A stretch of 64,000 nucleotides of DNA, taken from positions 124,001-188,000 of the forward strand of contig NZ_JAFCLN010000004.1 in the NCBI RefSeq assembly GCF_018129385.1, read 5' to 3'. This document shows, in pieces, positions 17,667 through 26,477 of this stretch. The position numbers and the translations under genes were made by a program. The DNA is from Bradyrhizobium lablabi (GTDB taxonomy: Bacteria; Pseudomonadota; Alphaproteobacteria; Rhizobiales; Xanthobacteraceae). Under the pieces are notes generated by a model, which made no database searches, was not told the DNA's origin, and saw nothing but the letters and a program-made list of their open reading frames with translations. Every line of letters starts with the position of its first letter. Positions within the stretch are counted from its first letter, which is position 1.

Positions 17667-18386
17667 ATGGACTCGGCACCGCACATCGCCGTCGTGGATG
17701 ATCATCGCGACATCCGCGATCTGGTCGGCAAATACCTGACCCAGCATGGCTACCGCATCAGCCTTGCGGAAAGCGCTGTCGCACTGCGCCGTTTGCTGGA
17801 ACGAAGCGCACCGGACCTGGTGGTTCTCGATATCATGATGCCGGGCGAGGACGGATTGTCGCTCTGCCGCCATCTGCGCAGCACCACAGAGCTGCCCGTT
17901 ATTCTGTTGACGGCCATGGCGGAGGAAACCGATCGGATCGTCGGCCTGGAAGTGGGCGCCGATGACTACTTGACCAAGCCATTCAATCCCCGCGAACTCC
18001 TCGCCCGCATCAAGGCGGTGCTTCGACGCGTGCAAAGCCTGCCGCCGCAAAAGGGGCGGCTCGCGAGCAAGGTCGTGCGTTTTGATCGGTGGACTTTCGA
18101 TGTCAACCGGCGCGAGTTGCTGGGAAGCGACGGCGTTGCCGTTCCGCTCAGCACGGCGGAGTTCCGCCTCTTGTGCGCATTTCTCGATCATCCGGGCCTG
18201 GTGCTCAGCCGCAATCAGCTCCTTGACCTGACGGTCGGCAGGGATGCCGATCCGTTCGACCGCAGCATCGACAACCAGGTCAGCCGCTTGCGGAAGAAGA
18301 TCGAGGCCGACCCGAAAGTGCCGGCCTTGATCAAGACGCACTGGGGTGGCGGATACAGCCTCGTCGCGGAGGTCGAGCAGCCATGA
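17667..18386 (+). CDS. OmpR-family response regulator
   Basis: A 239-residue two-domain regulator. The receiver has acidic Asp11/Asp12, the phospho-acceptor Asp55 in VVLDIMMPGEDG, Thr82 and Lys104 (LTKPF). The C-terminal winged helix carries LSTAEFRLLCAFLDHPGLVLSRNQLLD and IKTHWGGGYSLVAEV. ATG 17667 is chosen because GGAG lies eight bases upstream; the frame is open from 17466. The last four bases overlap the histidine kinase start. The pair is divergent from the TRAP operon. Confidence 0.94.
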   Translation: MDSAPHIAVVDDHRDIRDLVGKYLTQHGYRISLAESAVALRRLLERSAPDLVVLDIMMPGEDGLSLCRHLRSTTELPVILLTAMAEETDRIVGLEVGADDYLTKPFNPRELLARIKAVLRRVQSLPPQKGRLASKVVRFDRWTFDVNRRELLGSDGVAVPLSTAEFRLLCAFLDHPGLVLSRNQLLDLTVGRDADPFDRSIDNQVSRLRKKIEADPKVPALIKTHWGGGYSLVAEVEQP

Positions 18387-19888
18387 CGAGCTTGTGGACG
18401 CGCAGCCTTGCGGCCCGCTTTATCTGCTTCACGCTGCTGTCGCTCGTGCTGTCGCAGGCGATCGTGTTCTTCATATCCTGGGATGAGCACGGGCAGACGA
18501 TGCGGAAGGCCGCCAAGGGCGAGATATTCAGCCGGTGCGCCTCGCTCGCACGCGTCTTGGAGGCGACTCCGCCGTCCCTGCAGGCCGACATCCTCAATGC
18601 CAGTAACACCAGTTCGACGAGATACTGGATATCGACCAACGGCCTGAAGGATGCTTCGGCATGGCGAGAGGAGGCATGGGAGCGCCTGGCGCAGCCATTG
18701 CCGCGAATGTCCTTTCCCGGTCACAGCGCGCCCGCCGAGGTGCGACCGGATTTCGCCCGAAACGCAGCCAGCAGCAGCGCTACCTCCTCGCAATGGATAG
18801 ACGTAAGGCCGGAAGCCTGGCCACTCTCCCGGCCCGCGAAGTTTCTCTATCTCGATGATGCCACCGGCATGGGTCTGGCCGTTAAGTTGGCGAACGGCGC
18901 ATGGCTGAACACCGCATTTGCCAAGCCGGCGCAAGACGGCTTCTGGACTTCCAAATCCACCCTGGCGCTCGGCCTTTCGGCGTTGTCGTTGTCGATCATT
19001 GCCGTGTTTGCCGCACGCGGCATTGCGCAACCCTTGCGACGCCTCGCCAAGGCGGCCGAGGCCCTTGGCCGCGGCCAGGAGATCGTGCCGCTGCCGGAGA
19101 CCGGCCCCGACGATATCCGGCGCACCGCCGAGGCATTCAATCGCATGCAAGCGCGCCTGCATCGTTTCGTCGAAGACCGTACCAGAATGCTGGCTGCCAT
19201 TGGCCATGATCTGCGTACACCTCTGACCTCGCTCCGTTTGCGTGCCGAATTCGTGCGCGACGACGACATCCGCGAGAAAATGCTTTCCACCATCACCGAA
19301 ATCCAGGCGATGACAGAGGCGACCCTCGCATTCGCCCGCGAGGATGCGACCGCGGAGAATACGCGAACCGTGGACCTCTCGGCGCTCGTGGAAAGTCTCT
19401 GCGACGATCTCGCCGAACTCGGTCATGACGTCTCTTTCTCGAATGGACAGAAAATCGGCTATAGCTGCCGGCCGGACGCACTCCGCCGCGCGTGCCGCAA
19501 CCTCGTCGAGAACGCCATCCGCTACGGCGAGCGGGCGCATGTCAGCGTGGCGAGGCGCGCGGATACCATCGAAATCATCGTCTCGGATGATGGGCCCGGC
19601 ATTCCCGAGAGCGCCAGGGAGCAGGTTTTTACGCCATTTTTCCGGATGGAGAATTCGCGAAACCGCGAAACGGGTGGCGTAGGCCTCGGCCTTTCCATTG
19701 CCCGGACCATCGTCCGCCACCATGGCGGAGACATCGTCTTGACCAACAAGACGAAGGGACTGCACGCTGTCATCAGCCTGCCGGCGCAGGACGGCGAGCC
19801 CCCTCCCGTCGGTCGATCCGTCGCGGCCGCGGGAGCGAAGGATCTTATCAACGCGCTCGAACCGGCACCGCGAAGCGTGTCCGCTTGA
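18383..19888 (+). CDS. Membrane sensor histidine kinase
   Basis: A 501-residue kinase with an N-terminal helix (about 12-32), a periplasmic sensor of about 160 residues without recognised domain, a second helix (about 194-214), a HAMP linker (QPLRRLAKAAEALGRG), the DHp motif AAIGHDLRTPLTSLRLRAEF (His near 275), N-box NLVENAIRYGE, DDGPGIPE and GGVGLGLSIAR. It is of the EnvZ-like group. It overlaps the response regulator by ATGA. The location next to a TRAP operon suggests, but does not prove, that it senses the transported acid. Confidence 0.93.
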   Translation: MTSLWTRSLAARFICFTLLSLVLSQAIVFFISWDEHGQTMRKAAKGEIFSRCASLARVLEATPPSLQADILNASNTSSTRYWISTNGLKDASAWREEAWERLAQPLPRMSFPGHSAPAEVRPDFARNAASSSATSSQWIDVRPEAWPLSRPAKFLYLDDATGMGLAVKLANGAWLNTAFAKPAQDGFWTSKSTLALGLSALSLSIIAVFAARGIAQPLRRLAKAAEALGRGQEIVPLPETGPDDIRRTAEAFNRMQARLHRFVEDRTRMLAAIGHDLRTPLTSLRLRAEFVRDDDIREKMLSTITEIQAMTEATLAFAREDATAENTRTVDLSALVESLCDDLAELGHDVSFSNGQKIGYSCRPDALRRACRNLVENAIRYGERAHVSVARRADTIEIIVSDDGPGIPESAREQVFTPFFRMENSRNRETGGVGLGLSIARTIVRHHGGDIVLTNKTKGLHAVISLPAQDGEPPPVGRSVAAAGAKDLINALEPAPRSVSA

Positions 19889-19914
19889 GCGGGCATCTCG
19901 ACGCGCCGGCGCTC

Positions 19915-20583
19915 TCACTGCCTTACTGCTGCGTCGAGCCACTCCGGAACCGGCCGGCCTTGGCTCGCCAGATAACCTGCCACCGCGGAAACGACCGGCA
20001 AGACAGCGGGCCGCAATGTCATGCGCTCGCGCCATGCAAGCAGCCGCGGCGTCCCCTGCCCCACGACGGCTCCCATCCGTTCACCGAACAAGGCGGCCAT
20101 ATAGAAGGCAATGTCTGCAAAGGTGTAATCTCCAGCGAGCCATTCGCGCCCGGCCAGACGTGCATCCATCTCGAGATAATAGCGCGATGCGCCATCGCGC
20201 GCGGCAACTGCGGCCGGATCGTCAGGCCTGTCCTGCAATCCCATCAGCCGAATGACGTGCGGGAAGTAAACCTCATCGGATTTCAGCTCGAGCTGACGCG
20301 CGGCAGCCCGGGCGGCGGGCTCGCGGGGCCATAGCGGCGGCGCCGGCTGCGCATCCTCCAGATATTCGAAGATCTGTGTCGAGTCGAAAATCTCCACGTT
20401 GCCGTCGATCAGCACCGGCACCTGCTGCTTCGGATTGACCCGCAGCACTTCGGGATGCCGCGGCTGGTAGCCGCGATCGCGGTCATAGGCCACCATGACC
20501 AGCTCAAAATCGATGCCTTTCTCCATCAGGGCGATCTGCACCTTGGCACCAAACATGCTGAGCGGTCCGGAATAGAGGATCAT
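19915..20583 (-). CDS. Glutathione S-transferase family protein
   Basis: A 222-residue GST with an N-terminal thioredoxin-like domain (MILYSGPLSMFGAKVQIALMEKGI; VNPKQQVPVLIDG with the cis-Pro; FDSTQIFEYLED with the gamma-glutamyl-binding Asp-Ser) and an all-helical C-terminal domain containing WLAGDYTFADIAFYMA. It resembles the bacterial GSTs that conjugate or dehalogenate small electrophiles. It lies 92 bases after dusA on the same strand. Confidence 0.92.
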   Translation of the reverse strand: MILYSGPLSMFGAKVQIALMEKGIDFELVMVAYDRDRGYQPRHPEVLRVNPKQQVPVLIDGNVEIFDSTQIFEYLEDAQPAPPLWPREPAARAAARQLELKSDEVYFPHVIRLMGLQDRPDDPAAVAARDGASRYYLEMDARLAGREWLAGDYTFADIAFYMAALFGERMGAVVGQGTPRLLAWRERMTLRPAVLPVVSAVAGYLASQGRPVPEWLDAAVRQ

Positions 20584-20675
20584 TTCGATATCTCAATGAG
20601 CGGGATCGGGCTGGAGGACGACGAACGCCTGCGCCATTTCTCTTACATGCGCTGAAACGTTGGCCCGGCAATCGT

Positions 20676-21665
20676 TTACGCGGCGATTGAGGCCACAGCG
20701 CGGTCCTCGACCAGCGCGATCGCCTCGCGCAGCACGTCGATGCCCGCATCCGCCTTGACGCCGCGCTCGGCGAGATAGCGGCGGAACGCACGCGCGCCCG
20801 GTACACCCTGATAGGCGCCGACAAAATGCCGCGTGATCGAATGCAGCCGCGTGCCCGCGGCTAGCTCGCGCTCGATATAGGGCATCATGGCCTCGAACAC
20901 GTCCTTCATGCTGCCGCACGGCGCCGCTTCGCCGAACAATTCGGGATCGACAGTCAAGAGCCGCCACGGCTCCTGATAGGCCGCGCGGCCCAGCATCACG
21001 CCATCGACATGGCGAAGATGCTCCCTCGCCTCCTCAAGACTGCCGATGCCGCCATTGATGATGACGGGCACATCGGGCAGCGTCGCCTTGAGCCGGTACA
21101 CGCGATCGTAGTTGAGCGGCGGAATGTCCCGGTTTTCCTTCGGCGACAATCCGCTCAGCCAGGCCTTTCGCGCGTGCACGATCAGCGCATCGGCGCCGGC
21201 GGCGATGACGCCGCGCGCCAACCGATCGAGCGCGATTTCCGGGTCCTGGTCGTCGATGCCGATCCGGCATTTCACCGTGACCGGAATCTTCACCGCGCGC
21301 TTCATCGCCGCCACGCCCTCGGCGACGAGATCAGGCTCTGCCATCAGGCAGGCGCCGAAGCGGCCGTCCTTCACCCGGTCGGACGGGCAGCCGACATTGA
21401 GATTGATCTCGTCGTAGCCAAAGTCCTCGCCGATGACAGCCGCGGTCGCGAGGTCGCGCGGCTCAAAGCCGCCGAGTTGCAGGGCCACCGGATGCTCGCT
21501 CGCGTCGAAGCCGAGCAGCCGCTGCCGGTCGCCATGGATGATGGCGCCTGATGTCAGCATCTCCGTATAAAGCCGCGCCCTCCGCGTCATCAGACGGTGG
21601 AAGACGCGGCAATGCCGGTCGGTCCAATCCATCATCGGCGCGACGGAAAAGCGATGCGGTAACAT
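20676..21665 (-). CDS. dusA: tRNA-dihydrouridine(20/20a) synthase DusA
   Basis: A 329-residue FMN enzyme that reduces U20/U20a in the tRNA D-loop with NADPH. Motifs are HRFSVAPMMDWTDRHCR at the N-terminus, EINLNVGCPSDRVKDGRFGACLM with the catalytic Cys, KCRIGIDD, and VHARKAWLSGLSPKENRDIPPL. The start is given as the ATG at 21665 (MLPHRF); an in-frame ATG at 21689 is possible, and neither has a good ribosome site. The sequence upstream of base 21664 is foreign: an integrated element interrupts the native 5' region here, so promoter and initiation context come from the element. Confidence 0.92.
   Translation of the reverse strand: MLPHRFSVAPMMDWTDRHCRVFHRLMTRRARLYTEMLTSGAIIHGDRQRLLGFDASEHPVALQLGGFEPRDLATAAVIGEDFGYDEINLNVGCPSDRVKDGRFGACLMAEPDLVAEGVAAMKRAVKIPVTVKCRIGIDDQDPEIALDRLARGVIAAGADALIVHARKAWLSGLSPKENRDIPPLNYDRVYRLKATLPDVPVIINGGIGSLEEAREHLRHVDGVMLGRAAYQEPWRLLTVDPELFGEAAPCGSMKDVFEAMMPYIERELAAGTRLHSITRHFVGAYQGVPGARAFRRYLAERGVKADAGIDVLREAIALVEDRAVASIAA
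21622..21664. repeat. Left direct repeat (att-like) in dusA 5' end
   Basis: 43 bases at the 5' end of dusA that recur in the same orientation at 27238-27280 with 38 identities. The longest identical core is GCGACGGAAAAGCGATG (21640-21656). The dusA 5' end is an established integration site for mobile elements. The repeat pair is 5,616 bases apart. Confidence 0.8.
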
Positions 21666-21788
21666 GTTGATGTTATTTTGCTTTATCATCCGGTTTGGAA
21701 TAGCTGATTTTTGGGCCGACAGAAATTCACAACTGACAGTCGAGGTGTTTTCGTTTCGTTTCAAGTGCTTAAGTCGCAAGACGTCTTG

Positions 21789-23030
21789 TTATCCGGGTAC
21801 GACACTGGAAGAGCCAAGACTCTCGCGAATGCCCGTTTGCCAGGCGGCCAGAAGTCTATCTCCGATCTCGCGATGGGCAGAATTCTCGCTGAAATACCGC
21901 GTTACGTCCGGCGCCAACTTCGCCAGAGCGTCCGCGGCTTGCTCAATGATCTTGTTGATCGCCGGCAAGGAAAGATCGCAGCGGGTTTGACCAAGACGCA
22001 CTAACGCCTTGCGGTCCGGCCAGTCGGTCGAACCATTCAATGTGAGCGCCATGCCGTCCTTCGGCAGATAAGGCACTGTGCTGACCAGATCATAGACCGG
22101 CGCAAGACGTGCAGGAGCCGTCACATCTTCGTAGATGACACCGAAGTTTTTCAGATGTGCGTCACCATTGCGAAGTGCACAATTGAGGACGAACAGCTTG
22201 AATAGATCCTCCAGCGTGTTGCGCAGTCCGGCCAGATCGGTGAATTCGCGGACACGCCTGAACAGGCGGGTTTCGTAGCCACCATTGTATTTTTCGGAAC
22301 TGGGTACACCATTGAGGACGCAAAAGTCCTCATAGCCCAGGTAAGTGCCATCGAGCCGCAGATCGAAGCGCTTGACGACGATGGCAGCACCATCGTCCGA
22401 AAGCTGGAAATCCGGAACGGTCAATCCCATGGCCTTTGCGGCCGACAGGCAGAAATGTTCGTTGGCGGCCAGTTCGGGATATTCGTTCGGATCCCAGAAC
22501 TTTACGATGTGCGTAGCGCTGCGGAAGCTCTGGGACTGGCGGTCACCTGCACTTTTTCCAGCGTCGTCGACGGCGCGGATCATCACCTTCGGCTGAATAC
22601 CGGAAAGCCCTGAATGGACCGCGAACTTCTCAAGCAGATAGCCAAACAACTCGCCACCGCGCTTTGCGCGGAGGATCTCGTCGATCGATTGGAATGGAAC
22701 GTCCTCATTTAGCTCGGCATCGAGATCGGAGTAACGGATGCGTCCGATCTGGGTTCGCCCAACAACCGCCAGCAAATCGAAATCATCGAACGTTCCAGCC
22801 GCCTTGGCAAAACTTCGCATGAGGTACGCCCGAAGCGCCCCCTCCGGGAGATTCATGTCGAATATCGGCGCAAGACCGTGTTGCGTATTCCAGGATGCCG
22901 TTCGTACCGGCATGGTGATCGAGACTGCGCGTTCGGCTGCCACTTTCGGCTCGTAGACGAAAGCCGTCCCACGCGGTCCATGGAGGTCCAGATGTCCCGC
23001 GGATTGCTGATCGGTCCAGACGCGGAGCAT
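21789..23030 (-). CDS. hipA: Type II toxin HipA-family Ser/Thr kinase
   Basis: A 413-residue HipA-like kinase toxin. It has the N-terminal HipA subdomain (LAPIFDMNLPEGALRAYL), the glycine loop SGIQPK (143-148), a Lys in THIVKF (177), the catalytic NGDAHLKN (Asp290) and the metal-binding PVYDLVST (Asp314). HipA kinases phosphorylate tRNA synthetases and halt translation. All catalytic residues appear intact. Its ATG shares one base with the hipB stop (TGATG), so the two are translationally coupled, antitoxin first. It lies in the dusA island. Confidence 0.93.
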   Translation of the reverse strand: MLRVWTDQQSAGHLDLHGPRGTAFVYEPKVAAERAVSITMPVRTASWNTQHGLAPIFDMNLPEGALRAYLMRSFAKAAGTFDDFDLLAVVGRTQIGRIRYSDLDAELNEDVPFQSIDEILRAKRGGELFGYLLEKFAVHSGLSGIQPKVMIRAVDDAGKSAGDRQSQSFRSATHIVKFWDPNEYPELAANEHFCLSAAKAMGLTVPDFQLSDDGAAIVVKRFDLRLDGTYLGYEDFCVLNGVPSSEKYNGGYETRLFRRVREFTDLAGLRNTLEDLFKLFVLNCALRNGDAHLKNFGVIYEDVTAPARLAPVYDLVSTVPYLPKDGMALTLNGSTDWPDRKALVRLGQTRCDLSLPAINKIIEQAADALAKLAPDVTRYFSENSAHREIGDRLLAAWQTGIRESLGSSSVVPG

Positions 23031-23281
23031 CAGCGAAGCTCCTCCGCCGTCAGATCCTCAAGTGTCGGCCGACCGCGATTAAACTGCGTCAACCTCAGGT
23101 CGAGATCCAACGCATTCAGGATACGAAGCAGATGTTTGAAGCCTATTTCCGCAAGGCGCGCATTCTCAAGCGCCTCCAGGCGCGCGCGGCTGACGCCCGC
23201 AGCTTGTGCCAGCTTCGTCTGCGACCACCCTTTTGATTTACGGGTCGCTTTAACACGCTCACCCAGCTCGATCAGATCCAT
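23030..23281 (-). CDS. hipB: HipB-like XRE-family antitoxin
   Basis: An 83-residue Cro/C1-type helix-turn-helix protein (KSKGWSQTKLAQAAGVSRARLEALENAR, residues 16-43) followed by a short C-terminal strand region. It is expected to neutralise HipA by complex formation and to repress the operon through the operator-like repeats at 23290-23343. It precedes hipA by a one-base overlap, the standard order. Confidence 0.92.
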   Translation of the reverse strand: MDLIELGERVKATRKSKGWSQTKLAQAAGVSRARLEALENARLAEIGFKHLLRILNALDLDLRLTQFNRGRPTLEDLTAEELR

Positions 23282-23289
23282 GTCTGAAG

Positions 23290-23343
23290 CCTATAATAGT
23301 CAATTTGGTATTTCTTGGCCCATATGCCTACTATAATGGTCGA
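23290..23343 (-). promoter_or_regulatory. hipBA promoter with paired operator-like repeats
   Basis: Two similar 14-base boxes, read on the minus strand as TCGACCATTATAGT (23330-23343) and TTGACTATTATAGG (23290-23303), lie 40 bases apart, about four helical turns. The inner box overlaps a TATTAT promoter-like hexamer some 15 bases before the hipB start. This layout fits HipB autorepression. Confidence 0.55.
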
Positions 23344-23582
23344 TCTGGTCGGAAAGCAATGCCTCGTATAAAAGCTAGTTTATCAAAGATTGACACGAGT
23401 GCCTCTTTAAGTAGGCAAGTGTGGGAATTGACAGGGAATAGCCGGCAAAGGCGTTGACTTCCTGAACATATAGGGAACATTTTCAAGCTTACCAGCCGAT
23501 GTCGCTTGCGACAGACGCTTTCGAACGCCGTGCCGCCCAAGCCAAGCCTTCACGGCGGTCACCGTCGCGGGCAGGTCGCCCA

Positions 23583-23630
23583 CACCTCAGCGCCGCTGGT
23601 TGTAGACGTCGAGGCACACGGCGCCGAGCA
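23583..23630. repeat. Duplicate of the 3' end of the sugar permease gene
   Basis: 48 bases matching 27369-27416 with two differences. Read on the minus strand it encodes LGAVCLDVYNQRR and the stop codon, the exact C-terminus of the permease gene at 27373. Same orientation, 3,786 bases away. Fits an attachment site at a gene 3' end, or a recombination scar. Confidence 0.75.
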
Positions 23631-23689
23631 TATAATTGAACCTCCGAGAAGCCCCTTCGCCAACCCGGGACCCTGCCCCGGACACGTCT

Positions 23690-24270
23690 TTGCATTGCCG
23701 CGGCGCGTTTCGCGCCCGGGCTTTGCTCCTTCGTTGCTCCTCTGAAACCAGAGGGCGCAGGGGTGCCGGGTGCGCGCTGCACCCGCGGTTTCGTGTGCGC
23801 TAGTTGCGCAAGCAAAAAGATGCACACGAACATACAGGTGAAGCGGAGAACACTCCGACAGCCCCTGCGCAATGGTGTTACGGCTTACTTCGTGATCTTC
23901 CCGGCGGGGCGAACTCGTTGTCGCCGTCGCCCGTGAGAAACGCGAGGCTTCCCACGAACTTGACGCCAGTATGCGCGGCGTCAGAACCACACGACTTGAC
24001 CGTACGCGAACCGCTTCCTTCGCCGAGTGAAGCCACCGCGTCCATCGCAATCCCGCGCCCCACGTGTCGTGACGATGGCGAAACGTCCCTCTGGCGGGCA
24101 CGGGATGGGGGAGTTATATTTCTGATTTTCGGAATTGTCAAGGGATGTTTTTTTCCCCTCCTTTACCGGCGGACATGTAATGAAGAAGAGAAATCGCTGC
24201 CTGCCCGGGCGAACGTGACAGGGACGCGGTTACGTCATGATTTCCCTTCAAGAACAGCCGTGACAGCGGA
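23690..24270. repeat. Dispersed bradyrhizobial repeat sequence
   Basis: This stretch gives spurious short frames whose peptides (for instance HEHTGEAENTPTAPAQW) I associate with a repeat found many times in Bradyrhizobium and related genomes and often mis-called as hypothetical genes. It contains GGC- and CCC-rich palindromic pieces. The identification is from memory of the pattern; I cannot verify copy number here. Confidence 0.45.
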
Positions 24271-24410
24271 ATGCTGAGCCATGACCAATGACCTCCCTCG
24301 CAACCTCACGAGCCTCCACAACGCCGAGGAGCAACTCCGTCAACAACCCAGCCGGGTGATTGCCGCGGATGCGCACCTTAGTTTACATGTTGCAGTGACC
24401 CGAGGCAGCT

Positions 24411-24913
24411 ATGGAACTGGCCGAGGTGTTGCGTCAATTTTCAACGAGCGACGAAGACTTGAAAGTTGTCCAGATGCTTGGAATGCGGACCTTCAACGCA
24501 TTCGGCGCGAGTCTAAAGCTCCTGTTGTCGGGCTATCACCAGAACGGTGCTCTTATCTTGCGCAACGTGCTGGAAACTGCGTTCTTGTTGGACCTGTTCC
24601 GCAGTAATCGCTCCCTCATTACGAAATGGCGGTTCGCCGACAAGAAGGCTCGCGAAAGTGCGGGAGGCGCTCGACGCGCGAGATGGATTCACCTCAAAAA
24701 AGCGGTTTGAAACTTATGAGATGTTCTCCGAGCCTGCGGGACACCCCAATATGAATTCGCACTTGATGATGAGGCCCGAGAAACGGAGGCGACGCTGTGA
24801 TCGGCCGATTCATGGAGATCACGACCCTGCGGGCCGGCTTATCCTAGATGGGTCGGCTCGCAATTCAGGTGGCGAAAGTCCAGGCTCCGACCCTTAGCGG
24901 ACCGCTGAAATAG
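24411..24913 (+). pseudogene. Frame-shifted hypothetical gene
   Basis: A protein-like sequence starts at ATG 24411 (after GAGGCA) and reads well for about 80 residues (MELAEVLRQFSTSDEDLKVV; ILRNVLETAFLLDLFRSNRS; KWRFADKKARE). It continues in the next frame from about 24660 (VREALDARDGFTSKKRFETYEMFSEPAGHPNMNSHLMM), and then in the third frame from about 24790 (GDAVIGRFMEITTLRAGLS) to an in-frame TAG at 24845 and a final stop at 24911. Two frameshifts plus a stop indicate a dead gene. The intact ancestor would be about 165 residues, possibly related to DUF5677-like hypotheticals, though I cannot confirm that. Confidence 0.7.
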
Positions 24914-25004
24914 TTCATGGATCGTTCGCACCCCGGCCTAGATGTTTGCGGTATATAGATTCGTCTGCCACAACTATCCCTAGAGGGCTGTGGGAGACGC
25001 GCAA

Positions 25005-26276
25005 ATGGCCAGGTTTTTCTGGACCCTGTTCAACGTCGGCTTGGCGACGATACAGCTTTGGTGGAAAAAGCTGGTCGCGCTCGCAAACTATGTCGGGGTT
25101 GCCAAGCTGCCAACCGACTTGGGGGAGATTTTCGGGACCTTCAGTGTGAGCATCCCAACCCTCGCATTGGTCGGAGTGGGACTTGTCGGTCTGTACTTAA
25201 CCAATCGAGATTTCTGGCACGCAATCTTAGAGCGAAAGACTTTGGAGAGAAGCTTGTCGATATCCACAATAGTAATGGTTTTATGCGGCTTAGGTTTTGT
25301 AGCCGCGCTCGCATACAAGATTTGGGGGGAGTCCTCTGCCTCAACCAAGCTGACTTGGGTATTCTCGGGAATGGGCGGCAAGTCGGACGAGAACGGCTTC
25401 CGTGTAGGCGACATTCAATTCACATCAAGAAACACCACAGGCCGCTCTATCAGATTGCTTGATGCCTATATCGAATCTGGAATTGATGGCGGAAAGAAAC
25501 GGCCCCTATATCTGAATAGTCGCGAGCACGGATTGATTTCGGTTTTCCAAGCCAATCAAATTCCCGCCGGGACAGAGATGACTCTGATTTCGAAGTTCCC
25601 GGATCTATCTGAACGAGACTTCATGAAAGACTGGGGTGTTATTCATTTTCTAGTGCAGGATGATGCGGAGACGTTCCGGGGCAGAATTGAAAGCAAGCAA
25701 CTAAGCGAAGCGTTTGCTGGGCATCACCCCAAGCCTGCCGCTCCACAGGTCACAAAGGCTCCAGAAAGCGCAACACTCCCCAAGCGTGCATACACGCCCG
25801 CTGATGTCAGGGTCTTGCCAGAGGCCTTGCTGGAAATAGCTAATGTCCTGAATACGAAGGCGTTAGCTGTAAAGAACGACAACTTTTCTTTGGCAAACGA
25901 TTGCCGGACTATCATCAAAGCATTAGGCAGGACTAACGCCGTTGAGCGACTCCAGAAAACGCTAGGTATTGCGGCTGACGTAGGCAAAGAACTCTATGCG
26001 ATAAAAGACCGTCACGGATACTACATCCGGGAAATAAACTATATCGTTGAGGCCTCTGACGAGCCATCTGCATTTGTTTCGTCGGGGAAAATTTTCATTG
26101 ATGCAATGCTTAAACTACCGGAACATCCAACTGAGGACGTGCTTTCTTTTATCAATCCGCCGCTCAATGAATTTATTGGTAGCGTGAATAGGTTTCGAGA
26201 GTGGCACGAGAATTCAAATAAGCGGCTCCTCGAAATTAAAGGAGAGATCGCCGCTGCAAGCGCGAGGCAACAATGA
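25005..26276 (+). CDS. Two-TM membrane protein of unknown function
   Basis: A 423-residue protein with hydrophobic segments near residues 57-72 and 92-113, a central soluble domain (120-250), and a mostly helical C-terminal domain after a Pro/Ala-rich linker (about 250-270). ATG 25005 has GGGAG upstream; GTG at 24990 is possible. Base composition is more AT-rich than in the flanking core genes, fitting recent acquisition. I recognise no domain. It lies in the dusA island upstream of a DUF2971 gene, 201 bases apart. Confidence 0.75.
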   Translation: MARFFWTLFNVGLATIQLWWKKLVALANYVGVAKLPTDLGEIFGTFSVSIPTLALVGVGLVGLYLTNRDFWHAILERKTLERSLSISTIVMVLCGLGFVAALAYKIWGESSASTKLTWVFSGMGGKSDENGFRVGDIQFTSRNTTGRSIRLLDAYIESGIDGGKKRPLYLNSREHGLISVFQANQIPAGTEMTLISKFPDLSERDFMKDWGVIHFLVQDDAETFRGRIESKQLSEAFAGHHPKPAAPQVTKAPESATLPKRAYTPADVRVLPEALLEIANVLNTKALAVKNDNFSLANDCRTIIKALGRTNAVERLQKTLGIAADVGKELYAIKDRHGYYIREINYIVEASDEPSAFVSSGKIFIDAMLKLPEHPTEDVLSFINPPLNEFIGSVNRFREWHENSNKRLLEIKGEIAAASARQQ

Positions 26277-26477
26277 GTGAAACGGCTTGCTGGCCCCCGA
26301 GCGGTTGGGGCGTCGCGATTTCGCCTAGAGACCCCTAGCAGACATTATCTCCAAAGCGTCGAATGAATGCCTACTCGCGAACGTGGCGCTCGCGCGCCGT
26401 GTCAGCTTCTAAACGGACGCTAAACCGTTGTCCCGAGAGGGATTCGGTTTTCGAATCGCCGCAGGAAAGAGAAAGCT

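Larger units (their letters stand above)
23344..24410. other. Non-coding part of the island
   Basis: Over 1 kb without a supported gene. It holds a 48-base copy of the gguB-type 3' end at 23583-23630 and a dispersed-repeat-like stretch at about 23690-24270. Short frames here have atypical composition and no ribosome sites. Confidence 0.55.

Noticed and set aside
23804..24277. 157-codon frame in the island
   Set aside because: Looks like the often mis-annotated frame of a dispersed bradyrhizobial repeat; no ribosome site and no protein-like conservation.
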